64,000 nt of DNA from Streptomyces graminofaciens (lineage in GTDB: Bacteria; Actinomycetota; Actinomycetes; Streptomycetales; Streptomycetaceae). The position numbers and the translations under genes were made by a program. The notes beneath the pieces are model-generated. The model was not told where the DNA came from. It saw only the letters and a list, made by a program, of their open reading frames with translations, and did not search any database. The first letter of the stretch is position 1; each line of letters starts with the position of its first letter. Where the stretch lies: positions 4,928,001-4,992,000 of the forward strand of contig NZ_AP018448.1 in NCBI RefSeq assembly GCF_030294945.1, read 5' to 3'. Shown here one piece after another: positions 17,743 to 26,284 of this stretch.

Positions 17743-18624
17743 ATGACGCCGATCACTGAGGTGGAGGGGCACAGGATCGCGCTCAGCAATCTGGACAAGG
17801 TGCTGTATCCCGCGACCGGGTTCACCAAGGGCGAGGTGCTGCACTACTACGCGACCACCGCCGACGCCCTGCTCCCCCATCTGCGCGACCGCCCGCTGTC
17901 CTTCCTGCGGTATCCGGACGGGCCGGGCGGCCAGGTGTTCTTCGCCAAGAACGTGCCGCCGGGTACGCCCGACTGGGTCAGCACCGCCGAGGTGCCGAGG
18001 TCGGAGGGGGCGGCCCGGATGGTCGTCGTCCAGGATCTGGCGAGCCTGGTCTGGGCGGCGAACCTCGTCACCGAGTTCCACACGCCCCAGTGGGTGGTCG
18101 GCGCCCCCAACATCGCCGACCGGATCGTCTTCGACCTCGACCCCGGGCCGCCCGCGTCCGTCGTCGAGTGCTGCGAGGTCGCGCTGTGGCTGCGTGAGCG
18201 GCTCGCCGCGGACGGGATCGAGGCGTACGCCAAGACGTCCGGTTCGAAAGGGCTGCATCTGCTCGCCGCCCTGACGCCGACACCCTCCGAACGGGTGACG
18301 GAGTACGCGAAGGAGCTGGCCGTGGCCGCCGAGCAGGCCATGCCCCGGCTCGTCGTGCACCGAATGACCCGGAGCCTGCGGCCCCGGAAGGTGTTCGTCG
18401 ACTGGAGCCAGAACGCCGCCCGGAAGACCACGGCCACCCCGTACACGCTGCGCGCCCGCCCGGAACCGACCGTCTCCGCGCCCGTCACCTGGGAGGAGGT
18501 CGAGGAGTGCCGCTCACCGGGGCGGCTCGGCTTCCTCGCCACGGACATCGCCCCCCGGCTGTCCGACCACGGCGACCTGCTCGCGCCGCTCCTCGACCCG
18601 TCCACCGCCGGACGACTGCCCTGA
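17743..18624 (+). CDS. ligD: LigD-type polymerase/primase domain protein (NHEJ)
   Basis: This 293-residue protein is a stand-alone POL domain without the ligase or nuclease domains of full LigD. Motifs are ALSNLDKVLYPATGFTKGEV at the start, RYPDGPGGQVFFAKN, the metal-binding DRIVFDLDPGPPAS and KTSGSKGLHLLAAL, and VFVDWSQN near the end. It would fill ends with ribo- or deoxynucleotides during Ku-dependent joining; sealing needs a ligase encoded elsewhere. The gene diverges from ku and is followed by a repeat field. Confidence 0.93.
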   Translation: MTPITEVEGHRIALSNLDKVLYPATGFTKGEVLHYYATTADALLPHLRDRPLSFLRYPDGPGGQVFFAKNVPPGTPDWVSTAEVPRSEGAARMVVVQDLASLVWAANLVTEFHTPQWVVGAPNIADRIVFDLDPGPPASVVECCEVALWLRERLAADGIEAYAKTSGSKGLHLLAALTPTPSERVTEYAKELAVAAEQAMPRLVVHRMTRSLRPRKVFVDWSQNAARKTTATPYTLRARPEPTVSAPVTWEEVEECRSPGRLGFLATDIAPRLSDHGDLLAPLLDPSTAGRLP

Positions 18625-18675
18625 GCGACCGCACGCTCGCTACCGCGGTCCGGCCACGACGGCCGACCCGCGCCA

Positions 18676-19274
18676 CGTGCTGAACCGGCTCAGCAGCCGG
18701 AGGGAACCGGCTCAGCCGCCGGAGACACCCGGATCAGCCGCGGAGACACCCGGCTCTGCCTCCGAGGCGACCGGCCCAACCCCGAAGACAACGAGCCCGG
18801 CCACCAAGGCGCCGCGGCCCGAACCCCGAAGACAACCAGCCCGACCACCAAGGCGACACGGCCCGAACCCCGAAGACAACCAGCCCGACCACCAAGGCGA
18901 CACGGCCCGAACCCCGAAGACAACCAGCCCGACCACCAAGGCGACACGGCCCAAACCCCAAAGACAACCAGCCCGACCACCAAGGCGACACGGCCCAAAC
19001 CCCAAAGACAACCAGCCCGACCGGCCACCAAGGCAACCGACCCGAGCCCCCGAAGACAACCACCTCCGCCACCGACGCAACGCGGCCCGACCGCCGGAGG
19101 CACCGGCTCCGCCTCCGAAGCCGACCCGACCCGACCCACCCCCGAAGACACCGACCCAACCGCCGAAGTCGACCCCGCCCACCCCCAAGACACCGACCCA
19201 ACCCCCGAAGACACCGGCCCAACCGACGGAGGCACCGGCCCAACCGACGGAGGCACCCCGGCTCAGCCGCCGGA
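18676..19274. repeat. Repeat field of 21-22 base units, with 44-base tandem copies inside
   Basis: Between ligD and the NERD gene the DNA is built from related units of 21-22 bases. A regular core starts at 18783: the word c(g/a)aagacaac recurs at 18783, 18827, 18871, 18915, 18959 and 19003, exactly 44 bases apart, each 44-mer being two diverged 22-mers. Further right the period becomes 21 bases (accggcccaaccgacggagg at 19213 and 19234). The 17-mer ccggctcagccgccgga occurs at both ends (18707-18723 and 19258-19274). Being 44 long, the repeat shifts frame with each copy, so it is not a coding repeat even though frames stay open. The right end overlaps the NERD gene's stop. Confidence 0.85.
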
Positions 19275-20069
19275 AACCCACGTCCTCCGGTCGCGGGCCA
19301 TCGCGTGCAGGGCCTCCACGTCCGCCGGTTTGAGCAGGCCGCCGGTGCGGGCCAGGGACGGGAGGGCCGTGTCCGTCAGGACGCGGGCCTCGCGCAGGGG
19401 GGCCGTGATGTCGAGGTCGGCCGGGCCGACCAGGGCCAGGACGGGGTGGACCTCGGCGGTCAGGGCGTAGGAGGCGCGGTCGGCGGCGGCGCGGACATGG
19501 CGCAGCAGCGGACGTGGCTCGCGGCGGCCGACGGCGACCATGGGGTCGTTGACCACGACACGCTGTCTGCGGGCGTGGAGGGAGCGGACGCCGAAGAGGC
19601 CGCCCGGGCCGATCAGCAGGTGGTGGATGCGGTCTCCGCCGGGCAGCGGGATCGAGTGCAGGGTGCGCCAGCCCGCGCCCTCCAGCCGGTCCAGGGCCTC
19701 GCCGACCGTCTGTTCCGCCGCGAGGGCGCGGCGCCGGGGGTCGGGGCGGAGCCGGCGCGTGGGGCCGGGGTCGCGGTCGAGGGCGATCAGCAGGGCCTCG
19801 CCGGGGCGGTTGGGGGCGAGGTCGTCGTCGGGGTGGAGGCTGAGGCGGGCCAGTTCGGCGGGGGTGGGGACCGGGGGCGGGCCCACGGTGACGGGACCGG
19901 TGAGGAAGGGCGCGAGCACGCCGAGCACATCCGCCCGCCGCTCCTCGCCGAGGAGGTTGACCCGGCCGGCCTCGGGGTCGTACCAGGCGACGTTCTTCCC
20001 GTCGGTCCGGCACACGTACAGCCGCTGCTGCCCGTGCCGCCAGGTCGGTATGACGCGCAGTCCTCTCAT
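19263..20069 (-). CDS. NERD-domain (nuclease-related) protein
   Basis: The protein has 268 residues. Residues about 115-220 match the NERD domain: TVGEALDRLEGAGWRTLHSI, then GGDRIHHLLIGPGGLFGVRS and a following basic-hydrophobic strand. This domain has a restriction-endonuclease-like fold of unproven activity. The N-terminal 60 residues (GQQRLYVCRTDGKNVAWYD) are a small beta-rich region seen in Streptomyces members. There is no signal peptide. The stop codon lies inside a repeat unit (cggctgag), so the C-terminus may have been altered when the repeats arrived. Confidence 0.8.
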   Translation of the reverse strand: MRGLRVIPTWRHGQQRLYVCRTDGKNVAWYDPEAGRVNLLGEERRADVLGVLAPFLTGPVTVGPPPVPTPAELARLSLHPDDDLAPNRPGEALLIALDRDPGPTRRLRPDPRRRALAAEQTVGEALDRLEGAGWRTLHSIPLPGGDRIHHLLIGPGGLFGVRSLHARRQRVVVNDPMVAVGRREPRPLLRHVRAAADRASYALTAEVHPVLALVGPADLDITAPLREARVLTDTALPSLARTGGLLKPADVEALHAMARDRRTWVSGG

Positions 20070-20139
20070 GGACCATCACCCCACTGTCCATGGGAACAGG
20101 TGGGGTGCTGCATCGGCAAGAACCCGGCTAACGTTGGGG

Positions 20140-20673
20140 ATGAGGCTGGGGTCTGGGGAGGCGCCGTTGCGGACGCGCAGGAAGCAACCCGATGTTCCGG
20201 CTCCGGATGTTCCGTGGAGCGAGATCGTGCCCGGCCTGTGGATGGGCGGGCACGAGTTCACGGGGCGGACCGGAGACGTCGAATCCGCCGTCGTGCACGA
20301 TGAGTTCGATCTCGTGCTGACGCTCCTGCGACTACCGGGCTACGGGCCGGACGTCGGCGTCGAGCACCATGTGTGGCCGATCCCGGACGGGCCCCTCGAC
20401 GGGACGCAGCTGGCCGGTGTGATGCGGCTGGCGCAGGCCGCGTCCGACGCGTTGGAGGACGGCAAGCGGGTCCTCGTCCGCTGCTACCACGGGTACAACC
20501 GGTCGGGGCTGGTGGTGGCCCACTCCCTCGTCCGTGACGGGCACTCCGCGGAGGACGCGATCCGGCTGATCCGCTCCCGACGTTCGCCGTGGGCCCTGCA
20601 CAACGAGCTGTTCGTGGAGTATCTGCGCACGGGACTGCCGACGGTCCGGCTGCTGGAGGAGCTGGCCGAGTAG
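20140..20673 (+). CDS. Dual-specificity/tyrosine phosphatase-like protein
   Basis: The in-frame ATG at 20140 gives 177 residues; a TTG at 20170 is an alternative. The catalytic P-loop is VRCYHGYNRSGLVVAHSLV, matching the Cys-x5-Arg-Ser signature of protein tyrosine/dual-specificity phosphatases. A general-acid Asp is plausible in WPIPDGPLDG. The opening WSEIVPGLWMGGHEF resembles the start of dual-specificity phosphatase domains. It is soluble. The substrate (protein, phosphosugar or phosphoinositide) is not evident. It is followed by a lipoprotein gene on the same strand 82 bases later. Confidence 0.82.
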   Translation: MRLGSGEAPLRTRRKQPDVPAPDVPWSEIVPGLWMGGHEFTGRTGDVESAVVHDEFDLVLTLLRLPGYGPDVGVEHHVWPIPDGPLDGTQLAGVMRLAQAASDALEDGKRVLVRCYHGYNRSGLVVAHSLVRDGHSAEDAIRLIRSRRSPWALHNELFVEYLRTGLPTVRLLEELAE

Positions 20674-20755
20674 CACGTGTGTACGCAGAACGGGACTTCC
20701 GGCTGAACGACCCGCATAAGGTGTACGGGACGCCCACCCCGTAGCCAGGAGTCCC

Positions 20756-21490
20756 GTGTTCCCCAGCCGCCCCGCGCGCGCGGCCCTCGGCGCCGCGACC
20801 GCCGTCCTGCTGCTGGCGGGCTGCGGCGACTCCGGCGGTCTGGTGAGCGCGGGCCCGACCCCCACCGCGAGCGGCCCGACCCGGCTGTGGCCCGACCAGC
20901 CGCCCGCCTCCTCCCCGGCATACGACTACGGCGAGGCCCAGAAGGAGGCGATCAAGGGCATCCGCGCCGTCGGCGATGACATCCACAAGGTGGATCCGGT
21001 GGCGGTCGTACGGGCCGAGATCGCGGCGCATCCGGAGTACTACGGCACCGACGGGCCGTACCACGACACGGCCCGTCTGATGTCCGCGTGCGGCGCCGGA
21101 GCCTCCGGGGGCGGCCGGTGTCCCGTGCTCAAGGCCTACTACCGCGACCTCACCGGCGACGGCCGGGACGACATGACGCTCGCCTTCCGGCTGCGGCCCG
21201 GCAACCAGACCGCCGTGCGTGTGTACACCTTCGAGGCGGACCGTCTGGTGCAGGTGCTGGCCAACGACGACGCGGTGACAGGGGTCGAGCTGGCCGGGCG
21301 CAAGGTGATCATCCGCTCCCCGGCCGGGATCACCGGCTACGAGTACCGCACCCAGTGGACCTGGGACGCCGAGCAGCTCGGGATGCTGCTGACGCGGGAC
21401 GAGATCCTGCGGGTGGGCGCGTCGCGCAGACCGACGCCGCCGAAGCCGTCGCGCTCCTCCTCCCCGTCGCCCTCGGAGAGTCCGCGATGA
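20756..21490 (+). CDS. Lipoprotein coupled to a sensor kinase
   Basis: The GTG start gives a lipoprotein signal with lipobox LLAGC (Cys near 22). The 244-residue product has a Pro/Thr linker and then a globular domain (YDYGEAQKEAIKGIRAVGDD, a disulfide-capable pair CGAGASGGGRC, and YYRDLTGDGRDDMTLAFRLR, which resembles FG-GAP/VCBS-type calcium loops). The C-terminus is Ser/Pro-rich. Its stop overlaps the ATG of the kinase gene (ATGA), so the two are made together. By analogy with lipoproteins that modulate sensor kinases (for example CseA beside CseC) it may tune the kinase; that is inference. Confidence 0.8.
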   Translation: MFPSRPARAALGAATAVLLLAGCGDSGGLVSAGPTPTASGPTRLWPDQPPASSPAYDYGEAQKEAIKGIRAVGDDIHKVDPVAVVRAEIAAHPEYYGTDGPYHDTARLMSACGAGASGGGRCPVLKAYYRDLTGDGRDDMTLAFRLRPGNQTAVRVYTFEADRLVQVLANDDAVTGVELAGRKVIIRSPAGITGYEYRTQWTWDAEQLGMLLTRDEILRVGASRRPTPPKPSRSSSPSPSESPR

Positions 21491-22758
21491 CACCCCGGCT
21501 GCGGCTGAGGCGCTGGACCGCCTCCCTCACCTGGAAGGCCCTCGCCTTCATCACGGTCATGTGCTGCGGCCTGGCCGCGCTGCTCGGCGCCCTCGTCCAC
21601 AACTCCGTCACCCACCAGACCGTCAGCGACGCACGCTCCCGGGCACTGGTCCGGCTCGACGACGCGGTGGGGGCGTACGAGGCCGGGGACCGGCTCCCGC
21701 CGAACGCCGGGATCGACCCCGCGGGGCTGCCGGACGCGCTGCGCCGGCTGGCCGAGAGCGGGCGGCGCGGCACGATGCTCGGCGAGGCCGACGGCTACCC
21801 CACGATGTGGGCGGCCGCCCCCGCCGACGGCCACGCGCTCGCCGTGCAGATCGACTACGCCCAGAGCGCCGCCACGATCGAGGGGCTGGACCGGGCCATC
21901 CTCGGCTCCTCCGCGCTGGCCATCGGCGTGACACTGGCGGTCGGCGCGGTCGCGATCACCCGCGTGACCCGGCGGCTGCACACGACCGCCCGCGTGGCCC
22001 GGCGGATCAGCGCGGGCGACCTGGACGCGCGCGTCGACGACCCCCGTACGGGCGACCCCTCCCGCCCCCAGGACGAGGTCGCCGCGGTGGCCGCCGCGCT
22101 GGACACCATGGCGTCCACGCTGCAGCGCAAACTGCTGAGCGAGCAGCGGTTCACGGCCGATGTCGCGCACGAGCTGCGGACCCCGCTGACCGGGCTGCAC
22201 GCGGCGGCCGAGCTGTTGCCGCCGGGGCGGCCGACCGAGCTGGTCCAGGACCGGGTCGCGGCGTTGCGCACGCTGACCGAGGACCTGCTGGAGATCTCGC
22301 GGCTGGACGCGGGCAGTGAGCGGCTGGATGTGGAGGCGACGTGGGTCGCCGCGCTGGCCGAGCGGGTGGCCACCGGCACCGGCACCGGCACCGGCACCGG
22401 CACCGAAGTGCGGGTGGTGCGGGACGCGTGTGTGGAGACCGATCGGCGGCGGCTGGAGCGGGTGCTGGGGAATCTGGTGGCCAACGCGCACAAGCACGGG
22501 CGGGCGCCGGTGGTGGTGACCGTGGACGGGGCGGTGCTGACCGTGCGGGACCACGGGGACGGGTTTCCGGAGTATCTCGTGGTGGACGGGCCGCAGCGGT
22601 TCCGCACGGAGGGCTCCACCAAGGGGCATGGGCTGGGGTTGACCATCGCCGTGGGGCAGGCGGAGGTGTTGGGGGCGGGGTTGTCGTTCTCCAATTCGGA
22701 TGACTCCGGCGGTGGGGCGGTGGCTGTGTTGCGGCTGCCGGCCGAGGGTGGGGAGTGA
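21487..22758 (+). CDS. Membrane sensor histidine kinase
   Basis: The ATG at 21487 overlaps the lipoprotein stop. The 423-residue protein has membrane helix 1 near 17-37 (ALAFITVMCCGLAALLGALV), an extracellular domain of about 100 residues, helix 2 near 138-158, HAMP (ARRISAGDLDARVDD), the phospho-acceptor helix with TADVAHELRTPLTG, and an ATPase with N box LGNLVANAHKHG and G boxes DHGDGFPEY and GHGLGLTIA. A run of Thr-Gly repeats (near 297-306) interrupts the linker before the ATPase. No response regulator is adjacent, unlike most such kinases, so its partner lies elsewhere or was lost. Confidence 0.9.
   Translation: MTPRLRLRRWTASLTWKALAFITVMCCGLAALLGALVHNSVTHQTVSDARSRALVRLDDAVGAYEAGDRLPPNAGIDPAGLPDALRRLAESGRRGTMLGEADGYPTMWAAAPADGHALAVQIDYAQSAATIEGLDRAILGSSALAIGVTLAVGAVAITRVTRRLHTTARVARRISAGDLDARVDDPRTGDPSRPQDEVAAVAAALDTMASTLQRKLLSEQRFTADVAHELRTPLTGLHAAAELLPPGRPTELVQDRVAALRTLTEDLLEISRLDAGSERLDVEATWVAALAERVATGTGTGTGTGTEVRVVRDACVETDRRRLERVLGNLVANAHKHGRAPVVVTVDGAVLTVRDHGDGFPEYLVVDGPQRFRTEGSTKGHGLGLTIAVGQAEVLGAGLSFSNSDDSGGGAVAVLRLPAEGGE
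22372..22404. repeat. Hexanucleotide repeat (accggc)5 inside the kinase gene
   Basis: Five exact copies of accggc followed by acc encode TGTGTGTGTGT. Copy-number change by slippage would lengthen or shorten a flexible kinase linker two residues at a time without breaking the frame. Confidence 0.85.
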
Positions 22759-22957
22759 GAGCTCGGGGCCACCGGTTCCGACTTCGCCGCGGGTGCGTGA
22801 GGGCTGAGCGCGCCCACGCGGCGGAGCCGCACATCGATACGGCCCCGCACCCCTTTCGGGGCCCTCCTCTGATGGGCCAACGCGACGGGCGTACATCCTC
22901 TCCCTGCACCTAACGTGGCGAATAGTCAGCTTCGTCCCCAGCCTGGAGGAGCAAGCC

Positions 22958-23314
22958 ATGTCCCTGCGGTCCCTGCTCGTGCGTTTCGGCATAGCCGCCG
23001 CCGGTGGCGCTCTCGTGGCGCTCGCCGCGACCACCCCCGCAGCCGCCAACGGCCCCCGGGAGCACCACGACAACCACCCCCGCACCACCAAGGGCACGGT
23101 CACCGCCCGTACCGGCCTGCTGCTGCGCAGCGCACCGAACCGGGGCGGGGCGGTCCTCGGCTTCAAGCCCTACGGCGCGACCGTGAACATCTTCTGCAGG
23201 GCCCAGGGGCAGACCATCGACGGCAACCGCTTCTGGTACCTCCTCACCGACGGCACCTGGGCCTGGGGTTCGGCGCGGTACATCGCGACCGCGCGCACGC
23301 CACGCCTGTGCTGA
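22958..23314 (+). CDS. Secreted SH3-like domain protein
   Basis: An ATG with a strong site (ggagga) starts a 118-residue protein with a Sec signal (positive head, hydrophobic stretch FGIAAAGGALVALAA, cleavage after AAA near residue 30). The mature part is a bacterial SH3-like domain: GTVTARTGLLLRSAPNRGGA, then GATVNIFCRAQGQ and FWYLLTDGTWAWGSARYI. Such domains often bind cell-wall peptides. The Cys in IFCRA and the final Cys may pair. It precedes the FtsW/PBP2 pair, which fits a wall role, but it is probably transcribed separately. Confidence 0.82.
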   Translation: MSLRSLLVRFGIAAAGGALVALAATTPAAANGPREHHDNHPRTTKGTVTARTGLLLRSAPNRGGAVLGFKPYGATVNIFCRAQGQTIDGNRFWYLLTDGTWAWGSARYIATARTPRLC

Positions 23315-23357
23315 GCCGCACGGCACACAAGTCATTCCATTTGGGTAGGTTCCGGAC

Positions 23358-24755
23358 ATGACCACCAAGGCCGGAACGACCCTGGCGGCGGACCCCTCGG
23401 ACCCGTCCCCACCCGCCACCCGCCTCCCCCGGCGCAGAGGCGTCGAGTTCACCCTCATCGTCGTGGCCGTCCTGCTCTCCGTGTACGGCTACTGCGCCGT
23501 CGGTCTGGCGAGGACCGGCACCGTCCCGCCCGGCGCCGCCGATTACGGCGCCGGGCTCGGCATACTCGCGCTGCTGGCCCATCTGGCCGTGCGCTGGCGG
23601 GCGCCGTACGGCGATCCGCTGCTGCTGCCCATCGCCGTACTGCTCAACGGACTCGGTCTGGTGCTGATCCACCGCCTCGACCTGGAGACCCCGGGCGATC
23701 CGGCCGCCCCCGCACAGCTCAACTGGTCCACCCTCGGCGTGGCGCTGTTCATCGCGGTGGTGGTTTTGCTGCGCGACCACCGGGCCCTCCAGGCCTACGC
23801 GTATGTCTCGGGGGCCGGCGCGCTGGCGCTGCTGGCGCTGCCGATCCTCTTCCCGCCCGTCAACGGCGCCCGGATCTGGATGCGGATGGACGGGTTCTCC
23901 ATCCAGCCGGGCGAGTTCGCGAAGGTGCTGCTCGCGGTGTTCTTCGCGAGCTATCTGGCGGCGAACCGCACGGCGCTCGCGTACTCCGGGCGGCAGATCT
24001 GGCGGTTCAGGCGTCTTCAGCTGCCGACCGGGCGGGTGCTCGGTCCGATCGTCGCGATCTGGCTGCTGAGCGTCGGCGTGCTGGTCCTGGAGCGGGACCT
24101 CGGCACGTCGTTGCTGTTCTTCGGGCTGTTCGTGATCCTGCTGTACGTCGCCACGGGCCGCACCGGCTGGATCGCGGTCGGTCTGCTGCTCGCCTGCGTC
24201 GGCGCGTTCGCCGTCGGCACGCTCGAACCGCACGTCCACAGCCGGGTCGAGGACTGGCTGCACCCCTTCGCCTCGATCGAGGCGGGCGACGGCCCCAACC
24301 AACTCGCCCAGTCCCTCTTCGCGTTCGCCGCCGGCGGGGTGCTCGGCACCGGTCTCGGCCTCGGCCACTCCATCCTGATCGGGTTCGCCGCCAAGTCGGA
24401 CTTCATCCTGGCCACGGCGGGCGAGGAACTGGGCCTGGCCGGCCTGTCGGCGATCTTTTTGCTCTACGCGCTGGTCGTGGAACGCGGCTACCGCGCGGGC
24501 CTCGCCCTGAGAGACCCCTTCGGCCGGCTGCTCGCCATCGGCCTCGCCTCGATCGTGGCGTTGCAGGTCTTCGTGATCGCGGGCGGAGTGACCGGGCTCA
24601 TTCCGCTGACCGGCATGGCGATGCCGTTCCTCGCCCAGGGCGGCTCCTCGGTCGTCACCAACTGGATCATCGTGGCCCTGCTGATGCGCCTGAGCGACTC
24701 GGCCCGCAGGCCGCACGACAACCGGTACGACGGCCCTGCGGAGGGGCTCGCGTGA
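23358..24755 (+). CDS. FtsW/RodA/SpoVE family peptidoglycan glycosyltransferase
   Basis: The protein has 465 residues and about ten to twelve hydrophobic helices. SEDS motifs are present: PVNGARIWMRMDGFSIQPGE (family GARxWxxxGxxxxQPxE), FAAKSDFILATAGEELGLAG (SDFIFAxxGEExGxxG) and GVTGLIPLTGMAMPFLAQGG (GxxPxTGxxLPFxSxGG). SEDS proteins polymerise lipid II with a class B PBP partner. The partner is the next gene, whose GTG overlaps this stop by four bases. In Streptomyces extra pairs like this serve growth or sporulation rather than being the essential division pair in the dcw cluster (known for the group). Confidence 0.93.
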   Translation: MTTKAGTTLAADPSDPSPPATRLPRRRGVEFTLIVVAVLLSVYGYCAVGLARTGTVPPGAADYGAGLGILALLAHLAVRWRAPYGDPLLLPIAVLLNGLGLVLIHRLDLETPGDPAAPAQLNWSTLGVALFIAVVVLLRDHRALQAYAYVSGAGALALLALPILFPPVNGARIWMRMDGFSIQPGEFAKVLLAVFFASYLAANRTALAYSGRQIWRFRRLQLPTGRVLGPIVAIWLLSVGVLVLERDLGTSLLFFGLFVILLYVATGRTGWIAVGLLLACVGAFAVGTLEPHVHSRVEDWLHPFASIEAGDGPNQLAQSLFAFAAGGVLGTGLGLGHSILIGFAAKSDFILATAGEELGLAGLSAIFLLYALVVERGYRAGLALRDPFGRLLAIGLASIVALQVFVIAGGVTGLIPLTGMAMPFLAQGGSSVVTNWIIVALLMRLSDSARRPHDNRYDGPAEGLA

Positions 24756-26215
24756 CCAAGTACATCCGCCGTGCCGCCGCCCTGTGCGCCCTGTTGCTGA
24801 TCGCCCTCCTCGCCAACGCCGCCCGCATCCAGGTCATCCAGGCGAAGCGGTACGACGACAGCTCCGCCAACCGCCGCCCGGCGATCGCCCGTTGGAGCCA
24901 ACCGCGCGGAAACATCACGGTCGACGGCCGCCCGGTCACCGGCTCGAACGACACCGGCGAGCAGCTCCGCTACGAACGGACGTACACCGACGGCCCGTTG
25001 TACGCGCCGGTCACCGGCTTCGCCTCACAGGTGTACGGGACGACGTTCCTGGAGCACACGGAGGACTCCCTCCTCGACGGCAGCGACCCCCTGCTGTCCT
25101 TCCTCCCCCTATGGAACGACCTCACCCGCGACCAGAACGCCGGCGGCGAGGTCGTCACCACCATCGACGCGGCGGCCCAGCGGGCGGCCTACGAGGGCCT
25201 CGGCGCCCGCCGGGGCGCGGTCGCGGCGCTCGAACCGGGCACCGGGCGCATCCTCGCCCTGGTATCGACCCCCTCGTACGACCCCGGGGAGCTGTCCGGG
25301 AACGGGCGGGCGGTGGAGCGGGCCTGGGCGCGGCTCAACTCGGACGCGGCCCGGCCGATGCTCAACCGCGCGGCGCGGCAGACGTATCCGCCGGGCTCGA
25401 CCTTCAAGGTGGTGACGACCGCGGCGGCCCTGGACAACGGGGTGCTCACCGACCTGGACAAACCGACCCGCTCCCCCGCCCCGTACCGGCTGCCCGGCAC
25501 CACGACCTCCCTCGCCAACGAGGTCGAGGGCTGCGCGGACGCCTCGCTGCGCTATGCCTTCACCTGGTCGTGCAACACGGTGTTCGCGAAGCTCGGCGTG
25601 GACGTGGGCCTCGGCGCCATGACGAACACGGCCCGCGCCTTCGGCTTCAACGACTCGGGGCTGCGCATCCCGTACGCGGTCGCCACCAGCAGCTTCGACA
25701 CCGACATGGACAAGGCACAGCTCGCGCTCTCCTCGATCGGCCAGTACGACACCCGGGCGACCCCGCTGCAGATGGCGCTGGTCACGGCCGCGGTGGCGAA
25801 CGGGGGTTCGGTGCAGCAGCCGTACCTGGTGGAACGCACGGCCACGAAGGCGGGCCGCACGGTCGCGGCGCGCGGCCCCCGCACCCTGCGCCGCGCCATG
25901 AACCCGGCGACCGCGATGCGGCTGCGCGAGCTTATGCGCGACGTGGTCGAGAAGGGCACCGGCACCCGAGCGGCCATCCCCGACGCCACGGTCGGCGGCA
26001 AGACGGGCACCGCCCAGCACGGCATCGGCAACTCCGGCATCCCCTACGCCTGGTTCATCGGCTGGGCCCAGTCGGACCGCGCGATGGAGCCACAGGTGGC
26101 GGTGGCGGTGGTGGTCGAGAACGCGGACGTGAAGCGGGGGGACATCAGCGGGGGCGGGGACGCGGCACCGGTGGCGAAGGGGGTGATGGAGGCGGTGCTG
26201 AAGGCCGCCGGCTGA
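24752..26215 (+). CDS. Class B penicillin-binding protein (PbpA-type transpeptidase)
   Basis: The protein has 487 residues, with a single N-terminal membrane anchor near 8-23 (CALLLIALLANAARI). A dimerisation/pedestal region reaches to about 155 and the transpeptidase domain to the end. Active-site motifs are SxxK in YPPGSTFKVV, SxN in FTWSCNTVFAK (SCN) and KTG in VGGKTGTAQH. It crosslinks peptidoglycan with the SEDS glycosyltransferase immediately upstream, with which it is translationally coupled. It is close to actinobacterial PbpA in size and layout. Confidence 0.94.
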   Translation: MTKYIRRAAALCALLLIALLANAARIQVIQAKRYDDSSANRRPAIARWSQPRGNITVDGRPVTGSNDTGEQLRYERTYTDGPLYAPVTGFASQVYGTTFLEHTEDSLLDGSDPLLSFLPLWNDLTRDQNAGGEVVTTIDAAAQRAAYEGLGARRGAVAALEPGTGRILALVSTPSYDPGELSGNGRAVERAWARLNSDAARPMLNRAARQTYPPGSTFKVVTTAAALDNGVLTDLDKPTRSPAPYRLPGTTTSLANEVEGCADASLRYAFTWSCNTVFAKLGVDVGLGAMTNTARAFGFNDSGLRIPYAVATSSFDTDMDKAQLALSSIGQYDTRATPLQMALVTAAVANGGSVQQPYLVERTATKAGRTVAARGPRTLRRAMNPATAMRLRELMRDVVEKGTGTRAAIPDATVGGKTGTAQHGIGNSGIPYAWFIGWAQSDRAMEPQVAVAVVVENADVKRGDISGGGDAAPVAKGVMEAVLKAAG

Positions 26216-26284
26216 CACCCTCGCGAGCTCACCAGGTGAGACGCCCCCTGGACGAGACACGCGAGCCGACCTACCGTTCGGTAC

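Noticed and set aside
18783..19046. Regular 44-base repeats considered as a CRISPR array
   Set aside because: Repeats are directly adjacent with no unique spacers, units split into two similar 22-base halves, and no cas gene is present.
18712..20091. Leftward frame running through the repeats and NERD gene as one 459-residue protein
   Set aside because: Its repeat part follows from the lack of stops in GC-rich repeats, and over the NERD gene it is in the wrong frame for the NERD motifs.
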